A DNA stretch of 64,000 nucleotides from Agromyces intestinalis (GCF_008365295.1 NZ_CP043505.1:2418001-2482000), one strand, 5' to 3'. Positions 8,591 through 18,132 are shown, numbered from the stretch's first letter. Numbers and translations: made by a program. Notes: generated from the sequence alone by a model not told the origin.

Positions 8591-9543
8591 TGAGCCTGAC
8601 TCGCACCGGCGCGGCCCGCGCCGCCGCCGCCGACCCGGCTCGTGACGACTCGACGCGCGCGATCGTCGCGCCGCATCATGCCCGCCGGGGCGGCGGGCCC
8701 GGCCGCCGGAAGCATCCGACCACCATCGCGGGCATCGCGCTGCGCACGCCCTATTGGGTGCTGACTGCCGCGCTCGCCCTGCTGTTCCTCTACCCGCTGA
8801 TCTGGACGGCCGTATCGAGCGTGTCGCCGCTGGCCGGCACGAACCAGACCGACGGCTGGGGCTTCGGCAACTACATCACGCTCGCGAACTACCAGGCGGG
8901 CGTCTGGGTGTACCTGTTCAACTCGGTCTTCGTGTCGCTGCTGACCGTGGCGCTCACGCTCGGGGTGTCGCTGCTCGGCGGGTACGCGTTCGCCAGGTTC
9001 CGGTTCCCCGGCAAGGATCTGCTGTTCCTCGCGACGCTCGCGATCCTGATGGTGCCGTACGCGACGCTGCTCATCCCGCTGTACGTGCTGCTCAACACCG
9101 TGGGCCTGTCGAACTCGCTCGTCGGGGTGTCGCTCGTGCTCGCGATGTTCCAGCTGCCGTTCTCGATGTTCATGATGCGGATCTCGTTCGAGTCGATCCC
9201 CCGCGAGATGGACGAGGCGGCGATGGTCGACGGCTGCAGCTCGTGGACCGTGCTCTGGCGGGTGCTCGTGCCCGCGGTGAAGCCGGGGCTCATCACGGTG
9301 GGCCTGTTCGCGTTCCTCGCGGCGTGGAACGACTTCATGGCCCCGCTCATCCTCATCAACGACTCGAACCGCATGACCCTGCCGCTGGCGATCTCGAACC
9401 TGCGCGGCCAGGTGCAGGGCGTCGTCGACTACGGCGCCACCGAGGCCGGCGTGGTCGTGCTTGCGCTGCCGTGCATCCTGCTCTTCCTGATCCTCCAACG
9501 TCACTACGTGCGCGGCTTCATGTCGGGCGCCTTCAAGGGATGA
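8590..9543 (+). CDS. CUT1 sugar ABC transporter permease (MalG-like)
   Basis: 317 residues: a long charged cytoplasmic N-terminus (~45 residues, Arg-rich), six predicted helices and an EAA loop (MDEAAMVDGCSSWTVLWRVLVP). The ATG shares one base with the stop of the previous gene (TGATG). The cytoplasmic tail is longer than usual for the family. Forms the heterodimeric channel with the preceding permease. Confidence 0.88.
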   Translation: MSLTRTGAARAAAADPARDDSTRAIVAPHHARRGGGPGRRKHPTTIAGIALRTPYWVLTAALALLFLYPLIWTAVSSVSPLAGTNQTDGWGFGNYITLANYQAGVWVYLFNSVFVSLLTVALTLGVSLLGGYAFARFRFPGKDLLFLATLAILMVPYATLLIPLYVLLNTVGLSNSLVGVSLVLAMFQLPFSMFMMRISFESIPREMDEAAMVDGCSSWTVLWRVLVPAVKPGLITVGLFAFLAAWNDFMAPLILINDSNRMTLPLAISNLRGQVQGVVDYGATEAGVVVLALPCILLFLILQRHYVRGFMSGAFKG

Positions 9544-11498
9544 ACATGACCCTCACCGCAACCACCGCCCACCTCGTGCCGGTCGCGCCGAGCTCGGGGG
9601 CGCTGCGCCCCCTCGGCCTCGACGAGGTGCGCATCACCGGTGGCTTCTGGCATCGCCGGCAGGAGGTCAACGGCACGAACACCCTCGACCACATCGAAGG
9701 ATGGCTCGAGCGAGAAGGATGGCTCGGCAACTTCGACCTCGCGGCGGCCGGGACCCTGCCCGCAGGGCGGCGCGGCCGCGAGTTCAGCGACTCCGAGGTG
9801 TACAAGTACCTCGAGGCGGTCGCGTGGGAGCTCGGGCGGCTGGGTGCGCTCACCGACCCGCATGCCTCGGAGCGCGCCTCCGCCCTCGAAGCCCGGTTCC
9901 ACGCGATCGTCGCGCGGGTCGCCGCGGCGCAGGAGCCCGACGGCTACCTGAACACGCGCTTCGGCCGACCCGGCCAGGGCGCACGCTGGAGCGACCTCGA
10001 GTGGGGGCACGAGCTGTACTGCCTCGGGCACCTGTTCCAGGCGGCCGTGGCGCGGCACCGCACCCGCCCCGGCGCCGACGACGGACTCGTCGACGTCGCC
10101 CGCCGCGCGGCCGACCTCGTCTGCGAGGTGTTCGGCGACGGCGGCATCGAGCGCATCTGCGGGCACGCCGAGGTCGAGGTCGGCCTCGCCGAACTCGGCC
10201 GCGCCCTGGGGGAGCCGCGATACCTCACGCAGGCCGCGCTGTTCGTCGAACGGCACGGGCGCGGCACGCTCGCCGACATCGAGTGGGGCCGGTCGTACTA
10301 CCAGGACGACATCTCGGTGCGTGACGCGACCGCGCTGCGCGGCCACTCGGTTCGGGCGAACTACCTCGCGGCGGGCGCGGCGGATGTCGCGATCGAGACC
10401 GGCGACGACGAGCTGCTCGATGCGCTCGCGCGCCAGTGGGATGCCACGGTCGAGCGCCGCACGTACGTCACGGGCGGGCAGGGGTCGCACCACCAGGACG
10501 AGGCGTTCGGCGACGACTGGGAGCTGCCGGCCGATCGTGCCTACTCCGAGACGTGTGCGGGCGTGGCATCCGTCATGTTCTCGTGGCGCCTGCTGCTCGC
10601 GACCGGCGACGCGAAGTACGCCGACCTGGTCGAGCGCACCCTGTTCAACGTGGTCGAGACCTCGCCCGCCGCGGACGGCCGTGCGTTCTACTACGCCAAC
10701 ACGCTGCACCAGCGCGTGCCCGGTGCTGCGGCCGACCCCGATGCGGTCTCGCCTCGGGCGCACTCGTCGCTGCGGGCGCCGTGGTTCGACGTGTCGTGCT
10801 GCCCGCCGAACACGGCGCGCACGTTCGCGAGCCTCGCCGGGTACCTGGCGACCGCGGATGCCTCGGGCGTTCAGCTGCACCAGTACGCGCCGGCGCGCAT
10901 CCGCACGACGCTCGACGACGGGCACGAGGTCGCGCTCGCCGTGTCGACCGACTACCCGGCCGACGGCATCGTGCGGGTCGAGGTGCTCGCCTCCGGCGGG
11001 GACGCACCATGGACGCTGTCGCTGCGTGTGCCGGCCTGGGCGGCCGGGGCTTCGCTCTCGGTGCGGCCGGCCGGCGGCGGTGGGGTCGAGACGCGCGCGG
11101 CGGCACCGGGTACGGCGGCGGTCGAGCGCGCGTTCGCCGCGGGCGACGTCGTCGAGCTGTCGCTGCCCGTGGCACCCCGGTTCACCGCACCCGACCCGCG
11201 GGTCGACGCGGTGCGCGGATGCCTGGTGGTCGAGCGCGGCCCCGAGGTCTTCGCGCTCGAGACCGTCGACCTCGTGGGAACGCCGCTCGAGGGGGCCGAC
11301 TTCGCCGACCTGCACGTCGACGCGACCGCTCCGCCGCGCGACCTGCCCGACGGCGGAGTCGCGGCGGCCATCGTCGATCGACGCACGGGCGCTCGTACCG
11401 AGGCGCCGCTCGTGCCCTACCACGCGTGGGCCGAGCGCGGTCCCTCGCAGATGCGCGTGTGGGTGCCGGTCGCGGAGCGCCTTCCGCTGGGCGAGTAG
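9540..11498 (+). CDS. GH127 beta-L-arabinofuranosidase
   Basis: 652 residues of the GH127 (formerly DUF1680) family. Key residues by alignment in memory to the bifidobacterial enzyme HypBA1: acid/base Glu337 and zinc ligand Cys339 in the SETC motif, and the cysteine pair 420-421 in SCCPPN, the first being the nucleophile. It has no signal peptide, so it acts in the cytoplasm on imported beta-L-arabinosides. ATG 9540 overlaps the permease stop by 4 bases; a second ATG two codons on is an alternative. Last gene of the LacI-controlled operon; the hydrolase sets the likely substrate of the transporter. Confidence 0.88.
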   Translation: MNMTLTATTAHLVPVAPSSGALRPLGLDEVRITGGFWHRRQEVNGTNTLDHIEGWLEREGWLGNFDLAAAGTLPAGRRGREFSDSEVYKYLEAVAWELGRLGALTDPHASERASALEARFHAIVARVAAAQEPDGYLNTRFGRPGQGARWSDLEWGHELYCLGHLFQAAVARHRTRPGADDGLVDVARRAADLVCEVFGDGGIERICGHAEVEVGLAELGRALGEPRYLTQAALFVERHGRGTLADIEWGRSYYQDDISVRDATALRGHSVRANYLAAGAADVAIETGDDELLDALARQWDATVERRTYVTGGQGSHHQDEAFGDDWELPADRAYSETCAGVASVMFSWRLLLATGDAKYADLVERTLFNVVETSPAADGRAFYYANTLHQRVPGAAADPDAVSPRAHSSLRAPWFDVSCCPPNTARTFASLAGYLATADASGVQLHQYAPARIRTTLDDGHEVALAVSTDYPADGIVRVEVLASGGDAPWTLSLRVPAWAAGASLSVRPAGGGGVETRAAAPGTAAVERAFAAGDVVELSLPVAPRFTAPDPRVDAVRGCLVVERGPEVFALETVDLVGTPLEGADFADLHVDATAPPRDLPDGGVAAAIVDRRTGARTEAPLVPYHAWAERGPSQMRVWVPVAERLPLGE

Positions 11499-11509
11499 CG
11501 CTGCGATCG

Positions 11510-12625
11510 CTACCCGACCAGCGGAGGGGTGGTCTCGCGCTCGCGCAGGGCCTGCTCGACGGCGGCCTGCACGCGTGCCTCCTCGCGCTCGGCGCGGAGG
11601 CGGCGCGCCCGGCGGCCGAGCAGGGAGGCCGCGACGGCGGCGGCGGCCACGAGCAGCACGAGCCCGAGCAGCGCCCACGGCACGGCCCAGGTGCCGGACT
11701 CCGACGTGACCGGTGCCACGGCGGGCGGCACGGTGGTCTCGTCGATCGCCGGAATCCGGGGTGAGAGCGTGGCGCTCGCGGTCACCCAGAAAGCGGGGAA
11801 CACGCCGTCGACCGGCACCGTCACCGGCCACGTCTCGCCCGGCAGCAGTTCGGGCAGCTCGGGGACGCCGATCGCGTCGGTGCGCAGCATCCCGAACGGC
11901 CCGGCGATCGCGACCGCCTGCCCGGCCGCGAGTCGCACGTTGCCGCTGTTGCGCACCGTGAACTCCACGGTCGCCGACCCGGTGCCGAACGGGTTGAACG
12001 TGCCGGCGTAGTCGACGTGCAGGCCCTCGATCGACAGGCTCGGGTCGAGCACGCCGCCGACCCTGAGCTGCACGCGGATGCCGAGGCGGCGGTCGACCGT
12101 GATGCCGGCCGCATCGGCGGGGCGGTCGAGCGAGGTGATGATGCCGGCAGCGTAGTCGCCGGGCGTCGCATCGTCGGGCACGGCCACGGTGAACGGCACC
12201 TCGGCCGATTCGCCGGGTGCCAGCTCGAGCGACTCGCGGTCGAGCGAGATCCAGGTGCCCGCGTCGTTCGACGCGGTGTCGCGCGCGAGCACGTCGAGCT
12301 GGCCGGCCGTCGTCGTGAACGCGTCGGCGGCGTAGAGATCGAGAGCGAGGGGGACATCGTCGTGGTTCGTGACCACCAGTGCGTCGTCGACCGCGACCCC
12401 CGGGTCGACCGCATAGGCGAAATTGTCGCGGGCGGTGCCCAGCGCGTTCGACGCGGTGCGCACCCCCCACGTCACGGCGCCCTCAGGTGCTGCCTCATCG
12501 GCGGACGCCGCGGTCGCGCCGGCGAGGCTTCCGGCGGCGAGCAGGGCCGCGAAGAGTGCCGAGAACGCGATGGCGGCGGCGCGCGAGGGGCGGCCGGCGG
12601 TGCGAAGCAGGGGCGCGGTGTGCAC
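11510..12625 (-). CDS. DUF916/WxL-type surface protein with C-terminal membrane anchor
   Basis: 371 residues: signal peptide (cleavage near residue 40, before DEAAPEG), an extracellular beta-rich region that reads like DUF916 (NFAYAVDPGV..., LAPGESAEVPFTVAVPDDATPGDY), a second beta domain, then a membrane helix (~313-337) and a basic cytoplasmic coiled tail. DUF916 proteins bind peptidoglycan or partner surface proteins. GTG 12625 is supported by GGAGT 8 bases upstream. It ends 11 bases from the GH127 stop, convergent, with no visible terminator. Function beyond surface location is unknown. Confidence 0.7.
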   Translation of the reverse strand: MHTAPLLRTAGRPSRAAAIAFSALFAALLAAGSLAGATAASADEAAPEGAVTWGVRTASNALGTARDNFAYAVDPGVAVDDALVVTNHDDVPLALDLYAADAFTTTAGQLDVLARDTASNDAGTWISLDRESLELAPGESAEVPFTVAVPDDATPGDYAAGIITSLDRPADAAGITVDRRLGIRVQLRVGGVLDPSLSIEGLHVDYAGTFNPFGTGSATVEFTVRNSGNVRLAAGQAVAIAGPFGMLRTDAIGVPELPELLPGETWPVTVPVDGVFPAFWVTASATLSPRIPAIDETTVPPAVAPVTSESGTWAVPWALLGLVLLVAAAAVAASLLGRRARRLRAEREEARVQAAVEQALRERETTPPLVG

Positions 12626-12717
12626 GGGTGACTCCGATCGGTGGTGCTGGTGGTGCAAGGGAGTGAAGGCGGGGTGGGGCGAGCTGGCTGCCCGCCCCAC
12701 CCCTGGGTCGACTCAGC

Positions 12718-15144
12718 TCAGCTCAGCGCGGTGAGCGTGAGCGTGGCCCGGTAGGTGCCGTCGGTGACGTCGACCGGGATCTTCAGCTCCAGGTCGGCGC
12801 CGAGCTTGGCCGAGCCGCGCGAGTGCCCGACGTCGGCGCGACCCAGGGTCGACGACGACGAGAGGCCCTCGCCGGCGTCGAAGCCCGAGCCAACGCGGTC
12901 GCCCGCGATCGCACCGGCGCCCTGCTCGACGACCTTCGGCGTCCACCCGAGGTACTTGCCCGAGAACGACGTGCCGCCCGCGGCGAAGTCGCCGACCTGC
13001 GCCGAGACCGCCCAGTTCGGGCCCGAGCGGCGCGTGTCGGTCACCCGGATCGGGTTGATCGAGCCGGCGGCCGCGAAGTGGTCGCCCTGCTCGGTCGCGG
13101 TGCCGAGGTCGACGATGCCGTTCGTGCCGTCGATCGACCACACGAACTCGCCGGGCGCGCCCTCGGGCACGGTGACCTGCAGGCGCTGCGCGTTCGGGTC
13201 GGTCGCGCGCTGCAGCGTGACCTGGTCGACGACCGAATTGACCGGCAGGGCATCGCCGTTCGCCTGCGAACGCAGGGTCTTCACGGTCACGGCGTCGGCG
13301 GTGACCTCGACGGCGGTGTAGTTGCGCACCTTCTCCTGGTTCGCCACGCTCAGCCACGGGAAGCCCTGCGGCTGCAGGTCGTAGTACTTCGAACCCGACG
13401 CCGAGTTCGAGGTCACGTACAGCACGCCGCCGGGGCCCGCGGTCACGGTGTCGGCGCCCGCCTGCTCGTCGGGGTTCGCGATGTCGCCGTTGTGCAGCAG
13501 GTACGTGCGGGCGTAGCTGTGGTCGTGGCCCTGCAGCACCAGGTCGATGCCGAGCTCGGAGAACAGCGTCGGCCAGGTGGAGCGGCGGTCCTTCACGTCG
13601 CTGTCGGTCGCGTGGGGGCCGGCGGAGTAGATCGAGTGGTGGAACGCCACGACCTTCCACGACGCCTCGTCGCCGTGCTCGGCGACGACGTTCCGCACGA
13701 ACGCCTCGTGCGACGCGTAGTCGCGGCTGTTCGAGTTCAGGTCGATGAACAGCACGCCCTTGTGGACGAACCAGTAGTCGCCGCCCGAGCTGGCTCCCGA
13801 GCCGGGGCCGGCCGCGCGGTCGGTGTTCGGGGTGCCGAAGTGCTGCTCGTACGCCTTCGATCCGACGTCGTGGTTGCCGTTGGTCGCCACGAAGGGGATC
13901 TCGCGCAGCGCGTCGGGGGCGAGGAAGGCCGCGTACTCCTCCTCGTTCGCCGCGTGCTCGACCTGGTCGCCCGCCGAGAACAGCAGCTCGGCGTCGGGGT
14001 ACGTCGAGGTCGCCACGTCGAGCGTGTCGGCCCAGCCGTCGCCGTCGCGGCCGATGTTGCCCGACGAACCGATCTGCGGGTCGCCGAAGAACAGGAAGTC
14101 GAAGTCGCCCTCGAACGCCCGGGTGCGGAACGAGTGCACCGTCGACCAGTCGCCGTCGGTGCCCACGCGGTACACGTAGGCGGTGTTCTCGGCGAGGCCC
14201 GTCAGCGTCGCGACGCGGTTGAACTCACCGCTCGTCGTCGCGCCGCCGGTGGCCGGCACCGTGACCGCCGAGACCGGGAACTTCCCGTCGACGACGGCCG
14301 CTGCGGGCGCGAACTGCGCGACCTGCGCGGTGTCCTTCGAGGTGTACCAGGTGAGCATGCGCTGCGACTCGTCACCGCCGACGCCGAGGACGACGTCGGT
14401 GATGGCGGTCGAGCCCGTCTCCCGTTCCACCGGCGCGAGCGAGGTGAGTGCGAGGTACGCGTCGCTCGAAGTGGGGCGGTCCTGGTACAGCGCGATGGCG
14501 ATCGTGTTGGTGCCGGCCTGCAGGGCGGCCGCCGGCACCTGGAACGTCGAGGTCGCCGGGTCGCTGAGGCCCTCACCCGCGTAGGTGAGGTTCTGCTGGG
14601 CGGGCGGCACCTCGTTCACGCGGTCGTCGGCGAGCCCTGCGACCTTCGTGCCGTTGACGAACACCTGCACGGCGTCGTCGTAGACGACGGTGCCGGCGAG
14701 GCCCGAGATCTCGCTGAGCTGCGCCGAGGTGACGTCGAACGTGGTGCGGAAGTGGAACGTCGGCACGTCGACCTTCGACGCCGCGTTCGGGTCGATGTAC
14801 TGGTTCAGCACCGTCGAGACCGGGAACGCCGAGCCGAGGTTCGGCGTGGGCGAGCCGTTCTTGGCGCCGAAGGCGCCGGTGCCGCTCTTCCACGCCGAGT
14901 CGTCGTAGCCGGCACGGGTCCACACGATCCGGTCGGCGTCGCCGCCGGCGGGGTCGACGTTCGTGTCCGAGTACTTCCACGTCGAGCCGGTGCTCAGGAA
15001 GGTCGCGGGCAGGTCGTCGGCCGCGCTCGCCGACACCGCGGAGAGGGCGACCGATCCCGCGACGAGCGAGACCAGGCCGACCGCCGCGATGGCGGCGCGC
15101 GGGGCGCGGCGGAGCCGGCCTGACGCGAGGGCTGGGGTTGTCAT
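12718..15144 (-). CDS. secreted purple-acid-phosphatase-like metallophosphoesterase
   Basis: 808 residues: signal peptide (cleavage about residue 41), an N-terminal beta-sandwich region (~45-220) resembling carbohydrate-binding modules, a fibronectin-like purple-acid-phosphatase N domain, then the catalytic domain with GDPQIG, SAGDQVEH, NGNHD, FHHSIY and GHDHSYAR metal-binding motifs, and a C-terminal beta domain. It would release phosphate from organic phosphates outside the cell. ATG 15144 has AGGTGA 11 bases upstream; longer in-frame starts would precede the signal peptide. A PHO-box-like repeat upstream suggests induction by phosphate limitation. Larger than typical bacterial members. Confidence 0.85.
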   Translation of the reverse strand: MTTPALASGRLRRAPRAAIAAVGLVSLVAGSVALSAVSASAADDLPATFLSTGSTWKYSDTNVDPAGGDADRIVWTRAGYDDSAWKSGTGAFGAKNGSPTPNLGSAFPVSTVLNQYIDPNAASKVDVPTFHFRTTFDVTSAQLSEISGLAGTVVYDDAVQVFVNGTKVAGLADDRVNEVPPAQQNLTYAGEGLSDPATSTFQVPAAALQAGTNTIAIALYQDRPTSSDAYLALTSLAPVERETGSTAITDVVLGVGGDESQRMLTWYTSKDTAQVAQFAPAAAVVDGKFPVSAVTVPATGGATTSGEFNRVATLTGLAENTAYVYRVGTDGDWSTVHSFRTRAFEGDFDFLFFGDPQIGSSGNIGRDGDGWADTLDVATSTYPDAELLFSAGDQVEHAANEEEYAAFLAPDALREIPFVATNGNHDVGSKAYEQHFGTPNTDRAAGPGSGASSGGDYWFVHKGVLFIDLNSNSRDYASHEAFVRNVVAEHGDEASWKVVAFHHSIYSAGPHATDSDVKDRRSTWPTLFSELGIDLVLQGHDHSYARTYLLHNGDIANPDEQAGADTVTAGPGGVLYVTSNSASGSKYYDLQPQGFPWLSVANQEKVRNYTAVEVTADAVTVKTLRSQANGDALPVNSVVDQVTLQRATDPNAQRLQVTVPEGAPGEFVWSIDGTNGIVDLGTATEQGDHFAAAGSINPIRVTDTRRSGPNWAVSAQVGDFAAGGTSFSGKYLGWTPKVVEQGAGAIAGDRVGSGFDAGEGLSSSSTLGRADVGHSRGSAKLGADLELKIPVDVTDGTYRATLTLTALS

Positions 15145-15227
15145 GATGTGCGGTTCACCTTTCGAGTGAGTTCGCGGAGGGAGCACGCGCGCCCGGAGAG
15201 GCGCGCGCTGCGCACATGCGCGCCCTC

Positions 15228-15260
15228 ACGGTTTCGACGCCGGATGAATCGGGGATGAAC
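15228..15260 (-). promoter_or_regulatory. probable PHO box (PhoP direct repeats)
   Basis: On the minus strand three 11-base units are in tandem: GTTCATCcccg (from 15260), ATTCATCcggc (from 15249) and the weaker GTCGAAAccgt (from 15238). Streptomyces-type PHO boxes are 11-base direct repeats with a GTTCACC-like core. It lies about 85-115 bases upstream of the phosphatase start, the expected place. Confidence 0.55.
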
Positions 15261-15316
15261 GGCCGGCACCGGCGGGGTGGCCCGCCCGATAATTGACCGT
15301 GCTCGACCGAGTCGGC

Positions 15317-16603
15317 TCACTCGAGACCCAGCACGCGCTGCGTGAACCACACCAGCGCCGTGCCCGTGATGCCGGTCGCGAGGGCGACCGACGCCCACAG
15401 GGCGGTGCGCGGCATCCGGCGGCGCAACAGCGTGAGGGCCGGGAAGACCAGCGCGATGATGCCCAGCTGCACCGCCTCGATGCCGATGTTGAAGACGAGC
15501 AGCGACCACAGCAGCGTCCACGACCACGGTTCGTCGATGCCGAGCGCACCCGCGAACCCGAGGCCGTGCACCAGGCCGAAGGCGAACACGACCCCGAGCC
15601 GCGACCAGTCGGCGCGGTTCAGTCCGAGCGGGCCCCGGTGCGGCGGTTCGGGCAGGTACAGCCGGTCGCGGCGGCGCCACAGGCCGCGCAGGTACCAGAT
15701 CGCGACGACCGCGATGGACCCGGCGATCACCGGCTCGACGACCGCCGGCGGAGCGTCGACCACCCCGAGCGCGGCGAGCAGGAAGGTCACCGAGTGGGCC
15801 ACGGTGAACGTGGTCGCGGCGAGCACCACGTCGCGCAGCCGTCGCGAGCCGATGATCAGGGCGAGCAGGAACAGGATGTGGTCGATGCCGCTCAGCAGGT
15901 GCTCGGCACCCAGCAGGAAGAACTCGCCGAAGCGTTCGCCGAGCGACTGACCGGTCGAGAACGAGGGATGCGAGGCATCCAGTGCCGCGCTGCCGTTCGC
16001 GCCGTCCAGCTCGTAGGTGACGATCGTCTTCGTGTCCCGCACATAGCCCTCCTCGTCGGGAAACAGGCTGCTTCGCACCTCGTGCGCGGCGTGCGCCGCG
16101 TGCTCGCCGTCGGCCGCCGGGCAGGTGAAGTCGAGCACGAGCTGCGCGTAGGGCACGTCGTCGCGGATGCGCGAACCGAACCCGCCCGTCTGCTCGGACT
16201 CGCACGCGACGCCGTCGGCGGTCACCGTGAATCGCTGCGACACGTAGGCGAGCACGGTGTCGGCATGCGCATCGAGCGCCCGGGCCTCGTCACCCGTCTC
16301 GAACAGGGCCATGCCCTCGTCGAAGAGTGCGGGGTCGTGCTCGTATTCGGCGGCCGAGACGACGAGCAGGTCGTACTCGAGTTCGAGCGCGGCGCGCACG
16401 CGGTCGGGAGCGGGGGCGGTGACTTCGACGTAGACGGTCGAGGTGAAGCCGTGGGCGGTCGCCGCCGCGGTCGGCAGCAGGGCGCCGACGAGGGCGAGCC
16501 CGGCGGCGGCGAGCCCGGCGGCGGCGCTCGCGATGCGTCCGAGGGCGAACGGATGCCTCGGGCGGCGCGGGTGTCGTGAGCTGCGGGCTGGGGCGGGGGA
16601 CAT
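15317..16603 (-). CDS. HupE/UreJ-2-type membrane protein
   Basis: 428 residues: signal/anchor (~25-50), an extracellular region of about 200 residues, then a C-terminal membrane domain with seven or so helices. The membrane part carries GAEHLLSGIDHILFLLALI and FGLVHGLGFAGAL, histidine/aspartate motifs of the HupE/UreJ_2 family, some members of which move nickel or cobalt. Start chosen at ATG 16603 because GAGGAG lies 6 bases upstream. Ion specificity cannot be read, and no hydrogenase or urease is nearby. Confidence 0.75.
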   Translation of the reverse strand: MSPAPARSSRHPRRPRHPFALGRIASAAAGLAAAGLALVGALLPTAAATAHGFTSTVYVEVTAPAPDRVRAALELEYDLLVVSAAEYEHDPALFDEGMALFETGDEARALDAHADTVLAYVSQRFTVTADGVACESEQTGGFGSRIRDDVPYAQLVLDFTCPAADGEHAAHAAHEVRSSLFPDEEGYVRDTKTIVTYELDGANGSAALDASHPSFSTGQSLGERFGEFFLLGAEHLLSGIDHILFLLALIIGSRRLRDVVLAATTFTVAHSVTFLLAALGVVDAPPAVVEPVIAGSIAVVAIWYLRGLWRRRDRLYLPEPPHRGPLGLNRADWSRLGVVFAFGLVHGLGFAGALGIDEPWSWTLLWSLLVFNIGIEAVQLGIIALVFPALTLLRRRMPRTALWASVALATGITGTALVWFTQRVLGLE

Positions 16604-16882
16604 CGGGCTCCTCGGGGTCGGCGGGGCGTCGCCCGGGCACCATGCCCGAGGCGGATGAACGGCAGGCGACGCCCGGGCGAACCCGGGGCGACGGCGCATC
16701 ACCGCGTCCGAGCCCATGCGGCGCGACGCACGGCGCGACGCGTGACGTGACGCGCTGCGTCGGGGTGCGTCGCTCGATGCCGGACGTTCGCGTCGCGTTC
16801 ACCCGTCGGTCGCGCGGGCTCCACGTGCGGGCTGCGCGCCGTTGCGACGCTGCGGTGCCGAACCACCTGAGGAGGCCTCGCC

Positions 16883-17602
16883 GTGACCGATCGCCGTGCG
16901 ATCCCCCCGCGCACTCGAGTGCGCCTGGCCGTGTTCGTCGCCGCCCTGCTCGCGCCGGGCGTGGCGCTGGCCGGGTGCGCGCTCGCCGCGTCCACGCACG
17001 GCGCGCCGACCGCGATCGGTTCGCCGGTGCCCGGGGTCGCCCCGCTCGGCCACGGGTTCCTGGGCGATTCGGGCCCCACCCCGACCCCCGAGGCGACCGT
17101 CGAACCCGAACCCGGTTCATGGGCGGGCGTCGTGCCGCCGTCCGGCTACCGGGTCGTGCTCATCACCGCGGGCGACGACCCCGCGAGCACGGCCGTCGCG
17201 GACGGGGTGCGGGTCTGGGCCGCTCGCACCGGTGTCGCCCTCGATGAGCGCACGGCGGTCGACGACGACGGCGTCGAGGCGCGCATCGAGGAAGCCGTCG
17301 CCCTCGCTCCCGACCTCGTGGTCGGTGCCGGTGCCGGCGTCGTCGACGTGTTCGCGCTGCTGACGGCCCAGCACCTCGGGCAGCAGTTCCTCGTGGTGGG
17401 CGCCCAGCTCGCCGAGCCCACCGAGAACGTCACCTCGGTGATCTGGGACGGCGCGGCGTTCCGCGGCACGGGGCTGGCCGCGGCATCCGAGCCGACCGCC
17501 GAGGCGATCACGCCCGCCCGCGCGAGCGACGCGATCGAGGCCGGCGTTGCGAGCGTGCTGCACGGGCACACCGGCATCGTGCTGCACCTGTCGACTCGGT
17601 GA
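16883..17602 (+). CDS. BMP-like lipoprotein
   Basis: 239 residues with a lipobox (LAGC, Cys ~33), a Pro/Thr linker and a domain resembling the basic-membrane-protein/periplasmic-binding fold (EEAVALAPDLVVGAGAGVVD, QQFLVVGAQLAEPTENVTSV). It is shorter than the ~350-residue nucleoside-binding BMP proteins and lacks the second lobe, so it may be a divergent or truncated binding protein. GTG start with GAGGAGG 8 bases upstream. No transporter genes adjoin. The 279-base gap to the divergent hupE-like gene is GC-rich with no clear promoter. Confidence 0.55.
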   Translation: MTDRRAIPPRTRVRLAVFVAALLAPGVALAGCALAASTHGAPTAIGSPVPGVAPLGHGFLGDSGPTPTPEATVEPEPGSWAGVVPPSGYRVVLITAGDDPASTAVADGVRVWAARTGVALDERTAVDDDGVEARIEEAVALAPDLVVGAGAGVVDVFALLTAQHLGQQFLVVGAQLAEPTENVTSVIWDGAAFRGTGLAAASEPTAEAITPARASDAIEAGVASVLHGHTGIVLHLSTR

Positions 17603-17639
17603 GCGTGATCGCAGGTCTCGATACGGGCCGCGTGGCTGC

Positions 17640-18071
17640 CTACGCGACCGGCGCGGAAGTGCGAGGGCCGCGCAGCAACCCCAGGATGAGCAGCACGAGG
17701 CCGAGCTCGATCGCCCCGGCCGCGAAGTAGATCGCCTGCAGGAAGCTGAACGGGATGAACACCATCTGCACGAAGATCCAGATCAGTGCGGCGTACCCGG
17801 CCGCAGTCGACCAGAACAGCGCCGCCGGGCTCCGACGCAGCAGCGACCCGAACGCGAGCAGGTGGATGCCGCCCAGCACGAGCGCGAGCACCAGCCCCGG
17901 CACGAGGTAGCTCGAGAACGGTGACCCCTCGAGGTACTCGAGGGGCGGCCTGATGACCATCGCGACGTCGGGATTCAGCGAACCGGCGGTCAGCGCGACG
18001 CCGCCGGCGAACGCGGTGACGGCGACGATCGCCTGCACGACGAGCAGCACGACTCTCGATGTGGTGTGCAT
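17640..18071 (-). CDS. small four-helix membrane protein
   Basis: 143 residues with four predicted transmembrane helices (about 7-29, 55-75, 83-103, 110-132) and little else. Probably a DoxX/DUF4345-like or other small integral protein; I do not recognise the family. Start at ATG 18071, divergent from the alpha/beta hydrolase with 61 bases between; convergent with the BMP-like gene. Confidence 0.55.
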   Translation of the reverse strand: MHTTSRVVLLVVQAIVAVTAFAGGVALTAGSLNPDVAMVIRPPLEYLEGSPFSSYLVPGLVLALVLGGIHLLAFGSLLRRSPAALFWSTAAGYAALIWIFVQMVFIPFSFLQAIYFAAGAIELGLVLLILGLLRGPRTSAPVA

Positions 18072-18132
18072 GAGGTCAGTATCCTCGCCGCGAACGCTTG
18101 CCGCGAGGCATCCGCTCTGCTGGACTCGACGC

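Noticed and set aside
9504-12470. A 988-codon minus-strand open frame
   Set aside because: Antisense shadow of the GH127 and DUF916-like genes; no family resemblance.
12823-15123. A 766-codon plus-strand open frame
   Set aside because: Antisense to the well-supported phosphatase gene with all metal motifs intact.
16604-16882. Cobalamin or nickel riboswitch before the HupE-like gene
   Set aside because: Repeated GGCGACGCCCGGGC-type words are present, but none of the conserved cobalamin (B12) box sequence.
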